From Polytrichum commune (lineage: Eukaryota; Streptophyta; Polytrichopsida; Polytrichales; Polytrichaceae), in contig OX485805.1 in NCBI GenBank assembly GCA_950295325.1, positions 53,656,758 through 53,720,757 of the forward strand: 64,000 bases of DNA, written 5' to 3'. A program made the position numbers and the translations under genes. Under the pieces are notes generated by a model. The model was given only the letters and a program-made list of their open reading frames with translations, ran no database searches and was not told the DNA's origin. Positions 38,158-50,200 of the stretch are shown here, piece after piece (positions within the stretch are counted from its first letter, which is position 1; each line of letters starts with the position of its first letter).

Positions 38158-41100
38158 ATGGCAAGATCAAGCAGAAGCGCCATTGAGATGTTCGCGGTGA
38201 AGGTCGATGGCCTCCCAGAGTCGGTGTTAGACGATAACGGCAACGACAACTATGTCCCCAAGGAAGACTTCATGGGGGAGTGGACGGCACTGCCAGAGAA
38301 GATCGGGGACGGCCTCTTCTGCATGCGCTTCACCTACGAGCTGGAGACAAGACCGGACCAGCCCGAACAGTGGGTTCAAATGAAGACGTGGGAGATAGAG
38401 TCCATAGAGGCCCAGGGGGAGTATGTAATTCTGGACATGAAGAACAAGAAGGATCATATCAACCTCTTGTTACATTTTCAGAAAAATACCTTCTCCTACC
38501 AATACGCCACCAATAACGTAGCGGAAGATGCCAAGCACTTCGACCTGGACGGCCTCTTCTCCAAATATGCGTTGAGCCCATACTGGACTGCAAGGAAATT
38601 GAACGCCCTGGCATTGAACATCTCCAAATACAACAGTGTGGTCACTGAGGCAAACAAGAAGAAGAAGAGCCCCAGGAAACCATCCACATCAGGGGCAGGA
38701 GGATCTAGAAGTGCACCCAGGCCTGTGCCTTCCGCTAGCAGGGCGACGGAGGGCCCCAGTAGACACTCCACGCCATCGAAGAGGACAAGGGAGGAGATGG
38801 AGAAATCGGGAGTAACGGAGACCGCAGAGGTGACCTCGCCTGTCGTAATGCCCACCCCCTTGAAAAAGGGTGAGAACCCTGACGCTGTGAAGGCCACGAG
38901 GATCCTTCGAGACTTCAACAACTACTCGAAGGATTGCTGGCCCATGGAACGCCACTTCACATTCAACGTGGACTGCTTCAAGTGCGAGATGTCCCCCAAC
39001 AAATGGGTGGTTCGCTCTCGCGAAAGCGGTGGTGTGAAGTGGCAGATAAATAATCTAATGAACAACGTCAAGTGGGACAGGCAGACCGTCTGCGTCATGC
39101 CGAAGGGGCTGACATCCCGTCCGACGGAGAAGGACTGGCCACGGATCCAGAATGGAGAGTTCTGGATCATAGACGGCCAACATAGCTTGGAGGCGTCCCA
39201 AATAATTCTCAAGGACGACAACTTCCAGCATGAGCTGAAGGAGGACTTGCGCTACTGGAAGGCGTTCTTGGTGTGGTCGGACGATTGGGACAAGCTGCGG
39301 AAGATATCCACCTTCCTCAACTCCGGCAACAAAATCAAGGCCTTCGAGGCGTCATGGGCAGCCAACATAGTGGCTGCAAGGGACGTCTGGGTCGCCCACG
39401 GGTGCCCCCCTAAAGAAAGGGAGAACGCGAAGACGCCGTCTCCACAATGGAAGGTGAGTTTACGAACGAACGTTCGTAAATATCTTTGACATTCAAATTT
39501 TCAAGTTCTTTGACATTCAAACTTACGAACGTGCGTTCGTATTTTGTGCGTTACTGATGTTTTTCTTGCTGAAGGCATTCTGCGACGCGATGGTGGACAA
39601 GTTCTCCTCCATCGACATGAAGTCTACAACAACCAAGTCTGTCCTGGAGCTCAAGGGTGAGCTCCGCCTCATCTGTTGCAACAGGGACACTTGGGAGTTG
39701 TGGACACAATTTTTTGATGCGCACAGCTCGGGCGATCTGGTCAACCCCGACACCGAGGAGAAGTACAGCGCGGAGAAGACCGGGGAGGCCCCTCCACTAC
39801 TGAGGGAGTTCTTCAGGTCCTTTCAAGGGTTAACAGAGTCCGAGTTGCAGAGGTGCGCGGTGCATCTTCTTGGGAACACTGTGGGAAGAACCATCCCATA
39901 CCCGAAGATATTTTTGAAGAGGCCAAGACACAAGCCCGGCACGTATTCCATCAAGGAATGGTGCGAACACCGCAAGCTGAAGACTGCTGCAATGAGGGAG
40001 TTGAGCGCCCTAATACCAGAGTACGCACTCATCCTAGCCGACGGGGACATTAATTGGGCCAGCTGGAAGATGTTCAAGGTCGACTACAACATCTCCGGAC
40101 CCTCAATGCGTTGTCTTGTCAAGGAGCACGCCTCCATTTTGAAGCAGAAGGGGAACAAGAGGACAAAGAAAACCGAGACGGATCCCCAAGAGGTGGAGCA
40201 ATACAGAAGCTTTTTGACGCGGAAGAGGTTGGCCACATTCGAAGGAGTGGCCAGATTTTGTCTGTTGACAAAAGGAGTGGAGAGGGTGACATTTTCCAAG
40301 TGGGACCGGACCATGAGCAGGGCCGAGGTGAGGGAGGATCGACGGGGGTGCCCATTTGCCCTGATCGATTTCAGGGGGATCCCCGGTGCGTCGAGGCAGG
40401 GGGGGAAGGACATACCTTTCTACGACCCCTTCATGGCCAAGTTCAAGGAGCACAAGTCTCCGGACATGAGGGAGCCTCACGTTTGGCTGTGGATAGTCGA
40501 GCAGGAGAAGCTCTCTGCTGTAGTCGACCTGTACGAGAAGTCGATCAAATTTGAGTACAGCATCTTCCACAGCACTTACGTGCCCGCCAAGACGGAAGGG
40601 ATCGTGGCCATCAACGAGGCCAGGGGGAACAAACAGGTGGGGGCGGTCAGCCTCGTCTTCTTGACGTACAACGCGCTGCGGAATGGGCGAGCCCCTGTCA
40701 AGGCGAACACTACGTTCAAGAAGATCTACAGCATCCCCCATCCCCCTCCCAAGGATCTGCTGCAGGAGACCTTGTACACTGTCTTCCCGGCGATGGAACT
40801 CAGGTTGGAGTTCTACGTCTCCGTTTTGCAGAGCGTGGCAATAAGCGGAGAGACCGTGTACAACGTTTGTGGCGGCAGCAAGTTCATGTACGCTGCGATG
40901 GTAAGCTCTCCAACTAATATTTACGAACGCTCGTTCGTAAAGTTCACCTCAACTTGTCTTGGGTTTGATGACATTGTTTCTCGTCGTTGATGTTTACGAA
41001 CGCACGTTCGTATTTTCTAACGTATTTGCTTGAATCTCAGATGCTGGGGCTGGTCGTCAACAGCTTCATTGAAGCCATCGACGAGGAGGACTTCCACGTG

Positions 41101-43860
41101 CACAGGGCGAAGGCCTCCACGATGGACCTGGAGGACATGTCCCTCCCGAGGACGGACATCAACATGCCCGTCGACGAAGGCATGCCCGCCATGGAGACGG
41201 ACGACGACGAGCCCGCGCCCTCCTACAACGTCGAGGCGATCCTCCGATCCTTGGACGTCACTCCTCTCCGCATTTTGGCGCCGTCGGGAAATCCATCCGA
41301 CGTGCAAGGGACTCCGGGTGGATACACGGGGTCGTCGGCGGGGACAACCCAAGATGTCCTCCCCGCGAGAACGTCTGGAGCGGAGGCATTCGGCACTCCC
41401 GGGGGATGCTCGACATCCGTGTCGCCCAGGCCGATCGTGGTTCCCAAGATGGAGAACCTCGACCTTCTGGACCAACGGTCCCGACCGACGTTGGACCAGT
41501 ACCGCAACACGAGGCGGAGGATGAAGAAGACCCCCTACGTGGAGCTGCCTCCGGGGGCAATCATCGAGGTCTCCGATGAGGACGAGGGCGACATGGAGAT
41601 CATGGTCGAGCTGGGGGTAGACTTTGACAAAAACAAGAGGATCAAAGAGGAGGCGTTGTCCGTCGCCGAGCTTAACGCCAAGCTCGAGCAAAAGATGAAG
41701 GAGGACATGGCGAAGGCGGCAGAGGAGAATGCCAAGAAAATGTTCGCAATTCAGGAGGAGCTGAGGCAGTCGAACGAGAAGACGGACGCCATCCTCGCCA
41801 TGCTCCAGCGTATGCAGAGCTTCTCGGCGCCCCCCCAGCCGGCCTACCCCTTCACTGGAGGATACCCCTCCCAATCCCCTCCACCGGGCATGTTCACCGG
41901 AGGGCCTTCCCGCCAGCAGGCGCCCCACCCCACGCCTGTTGGCACTCCTCCGCCACCAGAGGTTCCCTCGACCACCTCCCACGATGCTGTGGCGGCGGCC
42001 ATCCAGGAGGACGAGGATTTACGAACGCGCGTTCGTGAATCTTCAGGTCCTCCAGTCCTCACCCCTCCCCCTTCAAGGGTAGGACTGCCCTCATACACCG
42101 ATGCATCGTCTTTCACCGTCGTCCCCAGGGTAGTAGACAGACATGGCGATGACTCTGCGCGACACACTGACATGGTCATTGTGGAGGACACGCAGGGGAG
42201 CCCCAATGACGCACCAGGGGTGCATGGGATGGACGTGGAAGAAACCCATGCGGCGTGGATGGAGGATGTCAGGATGGACGCGCTCGACCTGGGCGCCGAG
42301 GAAGAAGACGCGCTGCGCATCCAGGCGACACAGGCCTCTCAACCGGAGCGTGAGGCAGAGGCCATGGAGACAGAGGCGGCTGCAGCTGTGGAGGTTACGA
42401 ACGCGCGTTCGTTAATCGTTGAGGAGGGACCTGCTGCTCGGTCCAGCGCCGCTACCCCTCCCCCCGATGACGAGGTAACTCTCCTCTGAGAATACCATTT
42501 TTTAACGAACGCGCGTTCGTAACCTCTCTAACATCGCGATGTTTTTCTCTTCATCGACATCCAGTGGCCTTGCGAGAGCCCTCTTCAGCGGTCCCCCTTA
42601 GGGCCGAACAGTTTTGTAGGACACGGCATCATTTTGCCTTAGGAAAATGTGATAGACTATCACGTGAGAAATGTAAATATTCAACGGATTAATATATGAG
42701 CCTATGTTATCTGCATCGCGTTGCTTCAAATTCTCTGCCCTCGACCCCTTCTCGTATGTTGTATATGTTGATGAGATTATGTTCATTCTTGCATACCCAC
42801 CTCATTCGCGAACGCTCGTTCGTGAAAGGCTGCGACCCACTGTCCACCTCATTCGCGAACGACCGCTCGTAAATGTACGTGTAGCCGCGCTCACGAACGA
42901 GCGCTCGTAAATGATGCGCACCGCCCCCGCAGCCTTCATTCACGAACGCTCGTTCGCAAGTGTGCCCTTGAGCACATTTTCCTTGCACTCTCCTCACTTC
43001 CTCGTCTTTCCCCATAATGCACCGTCTTCATTTTCTACGCAAAATTTCATTATTGGATCATAGAATTAAACTAGTCGAGTTGTTCATCACAGGACCCCCC
43101 GGAGATTGGTCGCAACCCCTCTACCAGTGGACCTCCCACCCGGAACAAACCTTTCATCGTTTTTGACCTCAACGGGGTGTTGTGTCACACCCAACACATC
43201 CCAAGGGTCCCCACGCGTCCCTTCCGTCACCCCGACGAAAGGGACTACGACGGCGAGCTCGACACCCTCATTAACCGCAAGGCTGTCCGCGCCCGTCCCG
43301 GCTTGCGTGACTTCCTTCGCGAGGTGGTCGAGTTCGCTCACGTCATTGTGTGGAGCTCCATGGTCATTGAGAACACCGAGCCCATTGTGCACTTCTTGTT
43401 CCGCGATCTCCCGAGCCCTTGCCTCGTCCTCGGCCAAGAGGACTGCGACGAGCTGCTCGACGAGAAAGGTCAACCGGTGCCCAAGTTTGGCGGTCGGGGC
43501 GGAGGACAACAGTTCCTCAAGGTCCTCCGCTCGAGACTCTGGCGAGGCGTCCCCCGTCTGCAAGGGACGCCGCACGGGTGGTGGCCGACTCCAGAGAACA
43601 CCGTCCTCATCGACGACAGCCCCACCAAGAGCGTCTTGAACCCCCCGGGCAACGTCATCTTCCCGGACACTTGGACCGGCGATAGGCAAGACACATTTTT
43701 GGTCGATAGGCTAGCCCCCTACCTTAGAAGGCTCGTGCTCCACGCCGGTAGCATACCATTTTTTGTTAGGTCCAACCCCTTCGGCAATGCGGCGCTAAGC
43801 CCCCGCGATAATGTATTCAAGAGCATCATGAGGCTCGCCAAACTCAATAAATTGATTTGA
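38158..43860 (+). CDS. DGQHS / methyltransferase-like / HAD fusion protein, element 1 copy
   Basis: Four exons: 38158-39453, 39575-40900, 41041-42474 and 43093-43860. Every exon is a multiple of three and every GT-AG intron is in phase 0, giving about 1,607 residues. The ATG directly follows a 3' splice site (TTGCAG|ATGGC), as in element 2. Exon 1: WIIDGQHSLEAS (D about 339) recalls the DGQHR box of DndB/ParB-like proteins, with Ser for Arg. Exon 2: YDPF near residue 715 and VYNVCGGSKFMYAAM at its end recall an amino-methyltransferase fold with permuted motifs; this is weak. Exon 3: disordered, with a SUMO-interaction-like IIEVSDEDEGD and a coiled coil (about 1076-1135). Exon 4: HAD/FCP1-like FIVFDLNGVL, VIVWSSM, VLIDDSPTK. 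Asn replaces the second catalytic Asp, as in the plant DLNGLL group. Alternatively exon 3 ends at the TGA 42487-42489 and the HAD exon is a separate gene. Confidence 0.72.
39459..39543. repeat. Type-1 palindromes in intron 1 (2 sites)
   Basis: Sites at 39459-39480 and 39522-39543. The first starts only five bases after the GT of the splice donor. Confidence 0.85.
40920..41014. repeat. Type-1 palindromes in intron 2 (2 sites)
   Basis: Sites at 40920-40941 (spacer CT) and 40993-41014 (spacer CA) within the 140-base intron 40901-41040. Confidence 0.85.
42018..42415. repeat. Type-1 palindromes inside coding exon 3 (2 sites)
   Basis: Sites at 42018-42039 (read in frame as DLRTRVRE) and 42394-42415 (read as VTNARSLI). 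Both fall in the low-complexity linker, where extra residues may be tolerated. Confidence 0.8.
42502..42960. repeat. Type-1 palindromes in intron 3 (5 sites)
   Basis: Sites at about 42502, 42805, 42852, 42889 and 42939, with variants such as TTCGCGAACG and CTCACGAACG and imperfect right arms (CGCTCGTAAA). They lie in the 618-base interval 42475-43092 that I interpret as intron 3. Confidence 0.75.
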
Positions 43861-43971
43861 AATGCCTCCATGTCTTTGCTTGTATCATGTGGTTCACATT
43901 TACTAATGCTTGCTTCGTTTTTGGATGTCTTTTGTTGTTGTGATTGTTGTTGTTGTTGTTCTTGCCCATAG

Positions 43972-44972
43972 TCTGCCCCCATATGCGACGCCCCTATGGT
44001 CGACGGCCCTTCCCGTCCCCTCTCGCCCCCTGCCTCCCCTTCCCGCGACGTCACGGGCTTCCAATTGCCATCCCTCTACCAGTTCTCGGCGGTCGACGCG
44101 GCCTCGGCCGTGGATTACTCCCGCGACGTCGGCATCGACGACGGCGTCGTCAACAGCCCGCCCCCACCACTTGTCGCCCGCGCCTACGCCCCGTCGCCCT
44201 CCCCCCTCTCCAAGGAGAAACGGACGCTCGTTCGTTTGGGACACCTCTCGCCCTCGAGGGACGACGCCGTCGCTCGTCGCGGGCCGAGCCGGCGTCTCCG
44301 CATGGAAGGCCCCCGTTGCCACACCTCCCCCGCCGACTCCGTTCCTCCCCCCGCAACGTCCTCCGCGATCGTGGGCCCTCCACGCCTCGACTCCCCCCCG
44401 CCATCCAACATAATTGCAATAGTTCCATCGGCTCCGGATGCTCCCGTCGACGCCCCCCTCGTTCCCACCGTTCCCCGCATGGACGTCCCCAAAGCCAAGG
44501 TGCCCTCCTCAACCCTGAACCCCTTTCTCGCTTTTGCTTTCCTTGTCTTCCGTTTGCGTGCCGTTCTCTTTACGAGCGCCCATCCCAAACCGCCCTCATT
44601 ATTTTCCCCACTCCATTCCTATTCTTATCTTCCTATGACGTTGTTTCGCAGGTGGTTACCCGCTCGCTTGGTGCCCGGCCCTCCTCCACGTCCTCCTTGG
44701 ATAGGCACGCCCTCAAGGCCGCATCTTCCGAGTCCGATCGTTGTCTGGCCCTCCGGAGAAGCGCAAGACGTTCCCTTTCGCAAACACCCTCGCATTCTAC
44801 TTATAATACCACCTCTTACAATTCGGGAGCGCGTCCTGAAACATGCAAGAACGACACATATTCCTGTCCAGGCAACACACAAGGATACAGTCGTGGGCCT
44901 GAGATTTTTAGAGCCATGGAGGCCGCCAAAAAAAAGGGCTTAGCCGCAAAAAAAAATAATGGGTCGGACTAG
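43972..44972 (+). CDS. Pro/Ser-rich protein after the fusion gene, element 1 copy (5' end uncertain)
   Basis: Two proposed exons, 43972-44499 and 44652-44972 (phase 0; donor AAG|GTGCCC is weak, acceptor TTTCGCAG|GTG is good). The protein matches the element-2 frame at 47153-46371: a shared YDAAS/DAASAVDYS.. block followed by GVV(N/D)SPPP and PSPSPL; then SPSR...RRLRM; then in exon b TSYNSG.R, GYSRG.EIFR..EA and a lysine/alanine-rich end. I do not recognise a family. The upstream limit is an AG acceptor about 110 bases after the HAD stop; an ATG at 43996 exists here but has no counterpart in element 2, so the true first exon may be elsewhere or spliced from the fusion gene. A degenerate type-1 palindrome lies at about 44218-44239. 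Confidence 0.55.
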
Positions 44973-45335
44973 TGTGACGTCTAGAAGCGTACTAGTGGGA
45001 CGGACTCCCTAAATGGGCTTAGGTGTAGAACATATTTAAGTGCTTACTTTCTATGCTATTCCAAGTTACTCAAGACATTGATGGTATTTCCATTATAATT
45101 GTATTTCAATCCCAATTAATTCATTCAACTTCCATTCATTCTTCGCACCTTCCCTTCCATTCATAACGAGTTGTGATTTCATACGCAACTATTTTCATGT
45201 ATGCCTCACATTTTTGTTCACTTCCATGCCTTTATGTATAATAATAGTAGCATACCATTATACATATGGAATTTTTAGTCGTCATTACTGGTCCAATTTT
45301 GAAAGGTGCATCCTTATATAGTCTCATAATCAACA
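44973..45335. other. Right subterminal region of element 1
   Basis: AT-rich and without a supported gene. It probably contains the 3' untranslated region of the preceding gene. GTCTC at 45321 may pair with the GAGAC of the terminal repeat. Confidence 0.5.
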
Positions 45336-45364
45336 AAAAGTCTCCAAATACCGAATATAGTGTT
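45336..45364 (-). repeat. Right terminal inverted repeat of element 1
   Basis: The reverse complement starts AACACTATATTCGGTATTT and continues GGAGACTTTT, matching the left end at 26 of 29 positions. Followed directly by the duplication CCCT. Confidence 0.9.
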
Positions 45365-45795
45365 CCCTACATTTTCTCGCACATGGTTTTCTACATTTTT
45401 GCCACAAACCCCCTATTTGTCAAAGGGTTCACATTGACAAGTTGTCTCGTGGATGCACATCATAGGACAGACAAAGACATTGGTGGTTAAGCATTTCCTT
45501 CACTACAAGTGTTGTTAGAGGCACCCCATTGTGGCAAATGTCCACCGCTGACGTCCTTGATTCCATGTGATATGAGGGGCTGACTCAAACTAAGAGTTGG
45601 CGCTTGGGCCTTGAATACACTCTACACAGATGGTCAATTTGGGATAGTGTTCAAGGTGATGTGGAAAGACTTTGCTGCATCATGTTCAGACATACTTTAC
45701 ATCTGAAGAATTCGCCCTCCTCATGTTGGACAATGATATTACACACAAGGCAATACAAACTTTGAAAACTATTGAACTTTGGGAATCTTCAATGG
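45365..45795. other. 431-base host spacer between the two DNA transposons
   Basis: Unique-looking sequence that starts with CCCT (duplication of element 1) and ends with ATGG (duplication of element 2). No gene seen; a 74-residue ORF here has no support. Confidence 0.7.
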
Positions 45796-45824
45796 AACAC
45801 TATATTCGTTAAATTGAGACTTTT
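45796..45824 (+). repeat. Left terminal inverted repeat of element 2
   Basis: Starts AACACTATATTCGTTAA, then ATTGAGACTTTT. Preceded by ATGG. Confidence 0.9.
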
Positions 45825-45939
45825 TGGGCATTTTGAGACATTCACAAAAATAAGAACAAGGATAAATGGAACACATATTGGAGAAAGTTGTAAGATGCGA
45901 ACACTTTGAAGCGGGTGTTTAGAACAAGATCCCCATTAA

Positions 45940-46215
45940 TAACTCATATTTGGGATTGTTTAGGGTGGGCAATCCAAACCTTAGGCCAAGTTGAAGGGGA
46001 AATCTTAAAACATTCATATTATCGCACAAAAACTTGTATGAATATGGTTTAGGTAGGGCAATCCAAACCATAGATCATATTGAAGGGGAAATATGTGAAC
46101 CAATATAATATAACATACAAAATATTCCAAACTCATATTTGTGATGGTTTAGGTAGGGCAATCCAAACCTTAGACCATATGGAAGGGGAAATCATGTGAC
46201 ACTTATATTATTGCA
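45940..46215 (+). repeat. Subterminal tandem repeats of element 2
   Basis: About three degenerate units of roughly 90 bases, each containing TAGGGTGGGCAATCCAAACC or TAGGTAGGGCAATCCAAACC followed by CATATTGAAGGGGAAAT, at about 45958, 46043 and 46148. Non-coding. Possibly binding sites near the transposon end. Confidence 0.65.
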
Positions 46216-46370
46216 AAAAAAACATACAAAGTGTGGCATGTAAAATGCATAGCATGCTAACACCACACATCCATTGGATAGTGCGACCCAAAATGTTCTT
46301 GCCTATGGCCCACAACCCTACGCCTACTATGGCCTATCTAGCCTCGGAGACTACCTCTTTTTCTTTTGCT

Positions 46371-47153
46371 TCATTTTCTTTTGTTTTTTTTTTCTTTTGC
46401 CTCTTTTTCTTTTGCCTCTTTTTCTTTTGCTGCGGCTTCTTTTGCTCGCATTGCTTCAACATTCCTGAAAATCTCCGCCCCGCGACTATAGCCATTCTTG
46501 GGGTGACCGCCATCAAAAACACATTTTGGATTCCGTCGGCCGCCCGAATTATACGACGAAGAATTCGAATACGATGAAGTGGACTGTCTTGCATTTCTGG
46601 TCATGGAGTAGAAACGCTCCAACTCGACGGACGCACTAGCCCGCATAGGTTTACGGGTGGGAGCAACCTGCAACGCGTCAATGCAAGAACACACGTGTTA
46701 GTTTAGGGAGGAAGACCCAAACGTGTCACATGTTCATTTTTTAAGTGCCGGATGATTGTAATGCGCGGTTAACCATGTTTGGGGGGGGGGGGGGTTCACC
46801 TTGTCACCGGGGGCGTTCCCGTCGGAGTCGGCGAGGAGGGGCAATGCGTCCCGCAAAGGAATAGGAAGGGTGCCACTCTTCGTAGGCCGAGCGTCCATCC
46901 GCAGCCGCCGTTGAGGTGTACTACTGCCGCCGGGCCGAGACGGGGACGTCCGGACGCATTTGCGATTTATGCCCTTGAGCGGCGACGGGGACGGAGATGG
47001 CCGGAAGATTTGCTTGGGTGGGGGGCTATCGACGACGCCGGCGTCGATAGGCTCCTTGGAGTAGTCGATGGTGGACGCGGCATCGTAGACGGTCTCGTAG
47101 AAGAAGCTCCCCAAGTTTGATTCGCTGACGATCTCAATCGAGGGCTCCAAACG
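46371..47153 (-). CDS. Basic/Ser-rich protein after the fusion gene, element 2 copy (5' end uncertain)
   Basis: Two proposed exons, 47153-46800 and 46667-46371, joined GACAAG|GTGAAC...GTTGCAG|GTTGC in phase 0, giving 216 residues. Conserved with the element-1 frame at 43972-44972 (YDAASTIDYSKE, GVVDSPPP, PSPSPLKG, RRLRMDA, SSYNSGGRR, GYSRGAEIFRNVEA). The C-terminus is a highly charged repeat of EKEAKEK type, likely helical. The same order and distance (about 120 bases after the HAD stop) in both elements suggest a real gene or alternative 3' exons of the fusion gene. Function unknown. An intronic G-run lies at about 46781-46794. Confidence 0.55.
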
Positions 47154-47272
47154 CTGGCGCAAAAAAGGAAACAAAACAAAACCCAAGGGGAGGGGGGGAG
47201 GGGGGAGCATGTGAAAATCGATATACAATTGAGGCATAATATATCACACACAATGGCACACCATGTAGTATC

Positions 47273-50200
47273 TCAAATGAGTTTATTATATTTCGCGTGA
47301 GCGTACAACTCTCTGTACATATAGTCCTTCGGATCCATGTATCTTTCGCCTATCGGATTACAACTAAGGAACCGGGGCACGGGTAGTCCGCTCCCCACGA
47401 GCGTTTGAATGTACTTAAGTAGGTCTAACAAAAAGCGGTCTCGGACCTTCTCGACCGTCCACGTGGGGCAAACTATGAAGTTGGAGGTCGGGTTCAAAAT
47501 GTTTTTGGAAGCGCTGTCGTCCACCATCAACGTGTTGTCACGGGTGGGGCGAACGTCGTAGGGATAGCCGACCATGGTCGGACGCTGGTCCCATACGACT
47601 GGCTTCAAGACCTTAAGAAATTGGTTTACGGCGGGGTTGTTGGGCTTTTTCACAACCCTGCCCTCGGGGGTGTATAACGTTCTACAAGAGTCCTGTCCTA
47701 GGACCAAGCACGGGGGTTGGAGTCCCTTGAAGATGAACTCCACGACGGCCTGGGTGTTCTCGGACTTCATGGAGCTCCACACGATCACCCACCATTTGGA
47801 TAGGGCGACCTGCAGGAAGCGCCGAAGCCACGGGCGGAGGTACACTAGCTTGCTTTTGATGTACGCGGGGGGACCATCGTAGTTGGCGTCCTCGGGCTTG
47901 CAGAAAGGCACCGTGGGGACCCTCGGACAATGCACGCACTGGACAAGGACCCCGTTGAGGTCTAGCACCAGGAACCGGGTCTTGGGAGGCGAAGGTGGCG
48001 AGGGCAAAATCGGGGGGACCACCGCGCTGTCCTCCACACTCCTCGGAGAGGATCGGTGGGGAGCTGCGACGCTATGCTCCGAACCCTGCGGCGACGAGCG
48101 AGAGAAGGCGGACGAGGACTATGTTATGCTATGTCCATCTCAAGCAGAACGGAAATTTTGTGCAAACACAAGAAGAATTGGACCATTGGTGGCAACAAAA
48201 ACATACAAGGGGAACAACATACATTGGGACACGGATGCAAACATATGGGCGCCAAAAATAATAATTTTATTTTTACAAATCTCTATGTACAATTTGATTG
48301 GGGGGGGGGGACCGCGGTGAACGAGGGCATTCACACTATCCTAATTCTACATCTACAAAATTGGTTGCGCGCCGCCAAGGTCGAGCATAGTCGAGTGCAG
48401 GTGAGACGAAGGGGATCGCGGGGGGGCACGTTGGGGGGAGGGGGAGCAAGTGTAGAGCATGGGGGGCAGGGGGTGTGCATTTCCTCCTAGCAAGGGGGAC
48501 ACGACCACGCCAACAAGACAATGACCCAGCAAGTTTGGGTCGGTCGACCCAAACTGGGGAGGGCTCAGTGTATTACCTCGCCCTGGTCATGTCTCGACGA
48601 TGTGGAAGCCTCCACCGTCCCCGCTGCCCCGCCTCTCTCGCCACCGCCTTCTCCGACGACGTCAGGAACCTTCTCCTGCAAACGATCGGCATCAGGCCCT
48701 TGTCCTAAACCAATCTCCGCATTTGCATCATGCATGGGTTCATCGATTTGGTTAGGAGTAGAGGTATCACCAGGCCCTTGCAAGCCTTCAACATCTAGCA
48801 TGGCCGTGTCTAGTTGACACCCATGTTGGTCAAGGGAGGATTGCGCTGCAACGGGGTTTGGGTCGGGCGACCCAAACTGTCCTGCATCTGGAGAGGGCCC
48901 TTCGGACACTCCAGTGGATGGTGGGTTTGGGTCGGTCGACCCAAACATCCTGGGGTCGTCCGATTGGTGAGGGGGCGCCATGACTATCGGGGGCCGAAGT
49001 GGTGGAGGGCCCAAAGGGGAGGAGGCTCCAGAGACGCGCCAGATGTTGGGGTCATCCACTTGCTGGACCGGCGCGTACGGAACTTGGTGGGGCCGAATCA
49101 AGTGCTGGAAGCTGAAAAACGATTGCGGCACAGGCTGCTGAGGGATGCTCTGCGGAGGGAAGCCGGGGGGCAAGTGCGGGAAGGAGCTGGAGGGAGCCAC
49201 CACCAAACCTTGCGCCCACATTCCTTGTATCACTTGTGATATCAATTCGGCGTGGGACGGAGGTTGGGCCATCGCCCTCTGTCGTTCCTGCTCCAACAGG
49301 AGAGCCCTTAGCTCTGCTACCTCGTTCCGCATTGAGGGTTCTTCCGCGGCAGCCTTCTGCAGGCGGACTCGCTGCTCCTCGTCCCTCCTCATCTTCTCGT
49401 TCGCCTCCTCCACAGTCAGGACCTCGGGCTTCACCCTAACCATGCCAGCGAACGCTGTCGGGGACGGGGGATCTGATCTTAGCCGTTTGGCGAGCTCAAT
49501 GTCATCGTCGTCCTCGCTGCTTATGGCAATGGTCTCCTCCACGGAGTAGTCGCCATACAGCTTCTTCCCCTTCATCTTCCTCCTCTCCCTGAACGTGGCG
49601 GTCGCGTCCCTGGAGTACATGTCCCGTGCATCGTCCACCGTCAGGACGGGCACGAGCTTACTCTGCGGGGTTGCCGCCCGCATCGCCTTCTTCCGTTGAG
49701 GGGCTTCGGATTCTTGCGTGAAGCCCGTTGCCCCTTCCTCCACGTCGCCTTCCTTCTCCGCCTCCTCGTGCTCCTCTTCTTCCTCCTCCTCCTCGACATC
49801 GCCACCTTCTGTGCGGGACGGATTGCCCGGATGCAACCCGACAAGAGGTTCGGGTTCTTGGGTTGTGGCCCTCATGGCCATTTCTTCCGGGTTGATCCGC
49901 CTCACCCTATCAAGAGGGTTTTCGCCCCCCTGAACAACCTCGTCGACGTAGCTACCCGGGATCCAATCGAGGATGTCCATCTTCTTCGCCAACGATCTCT
50001 GCGTCCTGTAAAATGGCAGATCGCCATCCTCTATGTAGGAGTATATACTCAGCCCCGACATCTACACAATCCAAGTTATATAGACATTAGAATTAGGCGA
50101 GGGACATAAACAAGACCAAGTACAATGTGTAGTTTGGGTCGATCGACCCAAACCAACAAAGAGCCTAGTTTGGGTCGATCGACCCAAACCAACAAAGAGA

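Larger units (their letters stand above)
8001..45364. mobile_element. Giant DNA transposon, element 1 (with nested LTR elements)
   Basis: The left end (8001-8029) and the right end (45336-45364, reverse complement) agree at 26 of 29 bases and begin AACACTATATTCG; both contain GGAGACTTTT. The sequence CCCT stands directly outside each end (7997-8000 and 45365-45368), a four-base target duplication. Removing retrotransposon C and its duplication (21,210 bases) leaves about 16,154 bases. Contents: a DUF7869-like candidate transposase (minus) near the left end, the DGQHS-HAD fusion gene and its 3' companion (plus) near the right end, and about 31 copies of a private palindrome. A four-base duplication occurs in several superfamilies such as Sola and Academ; I cannot assign one. 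Confidence 0.88.

Noticed and set aside
43910-44972. Long Arg/Pro-rich ORFs in other frames of the GC-rich 43.9-44.9 kb region
   Set aside because: Shadow frames of a GC-rich, Pro/Ser-rich coding region. Only the frames shared with element 2 were kept.
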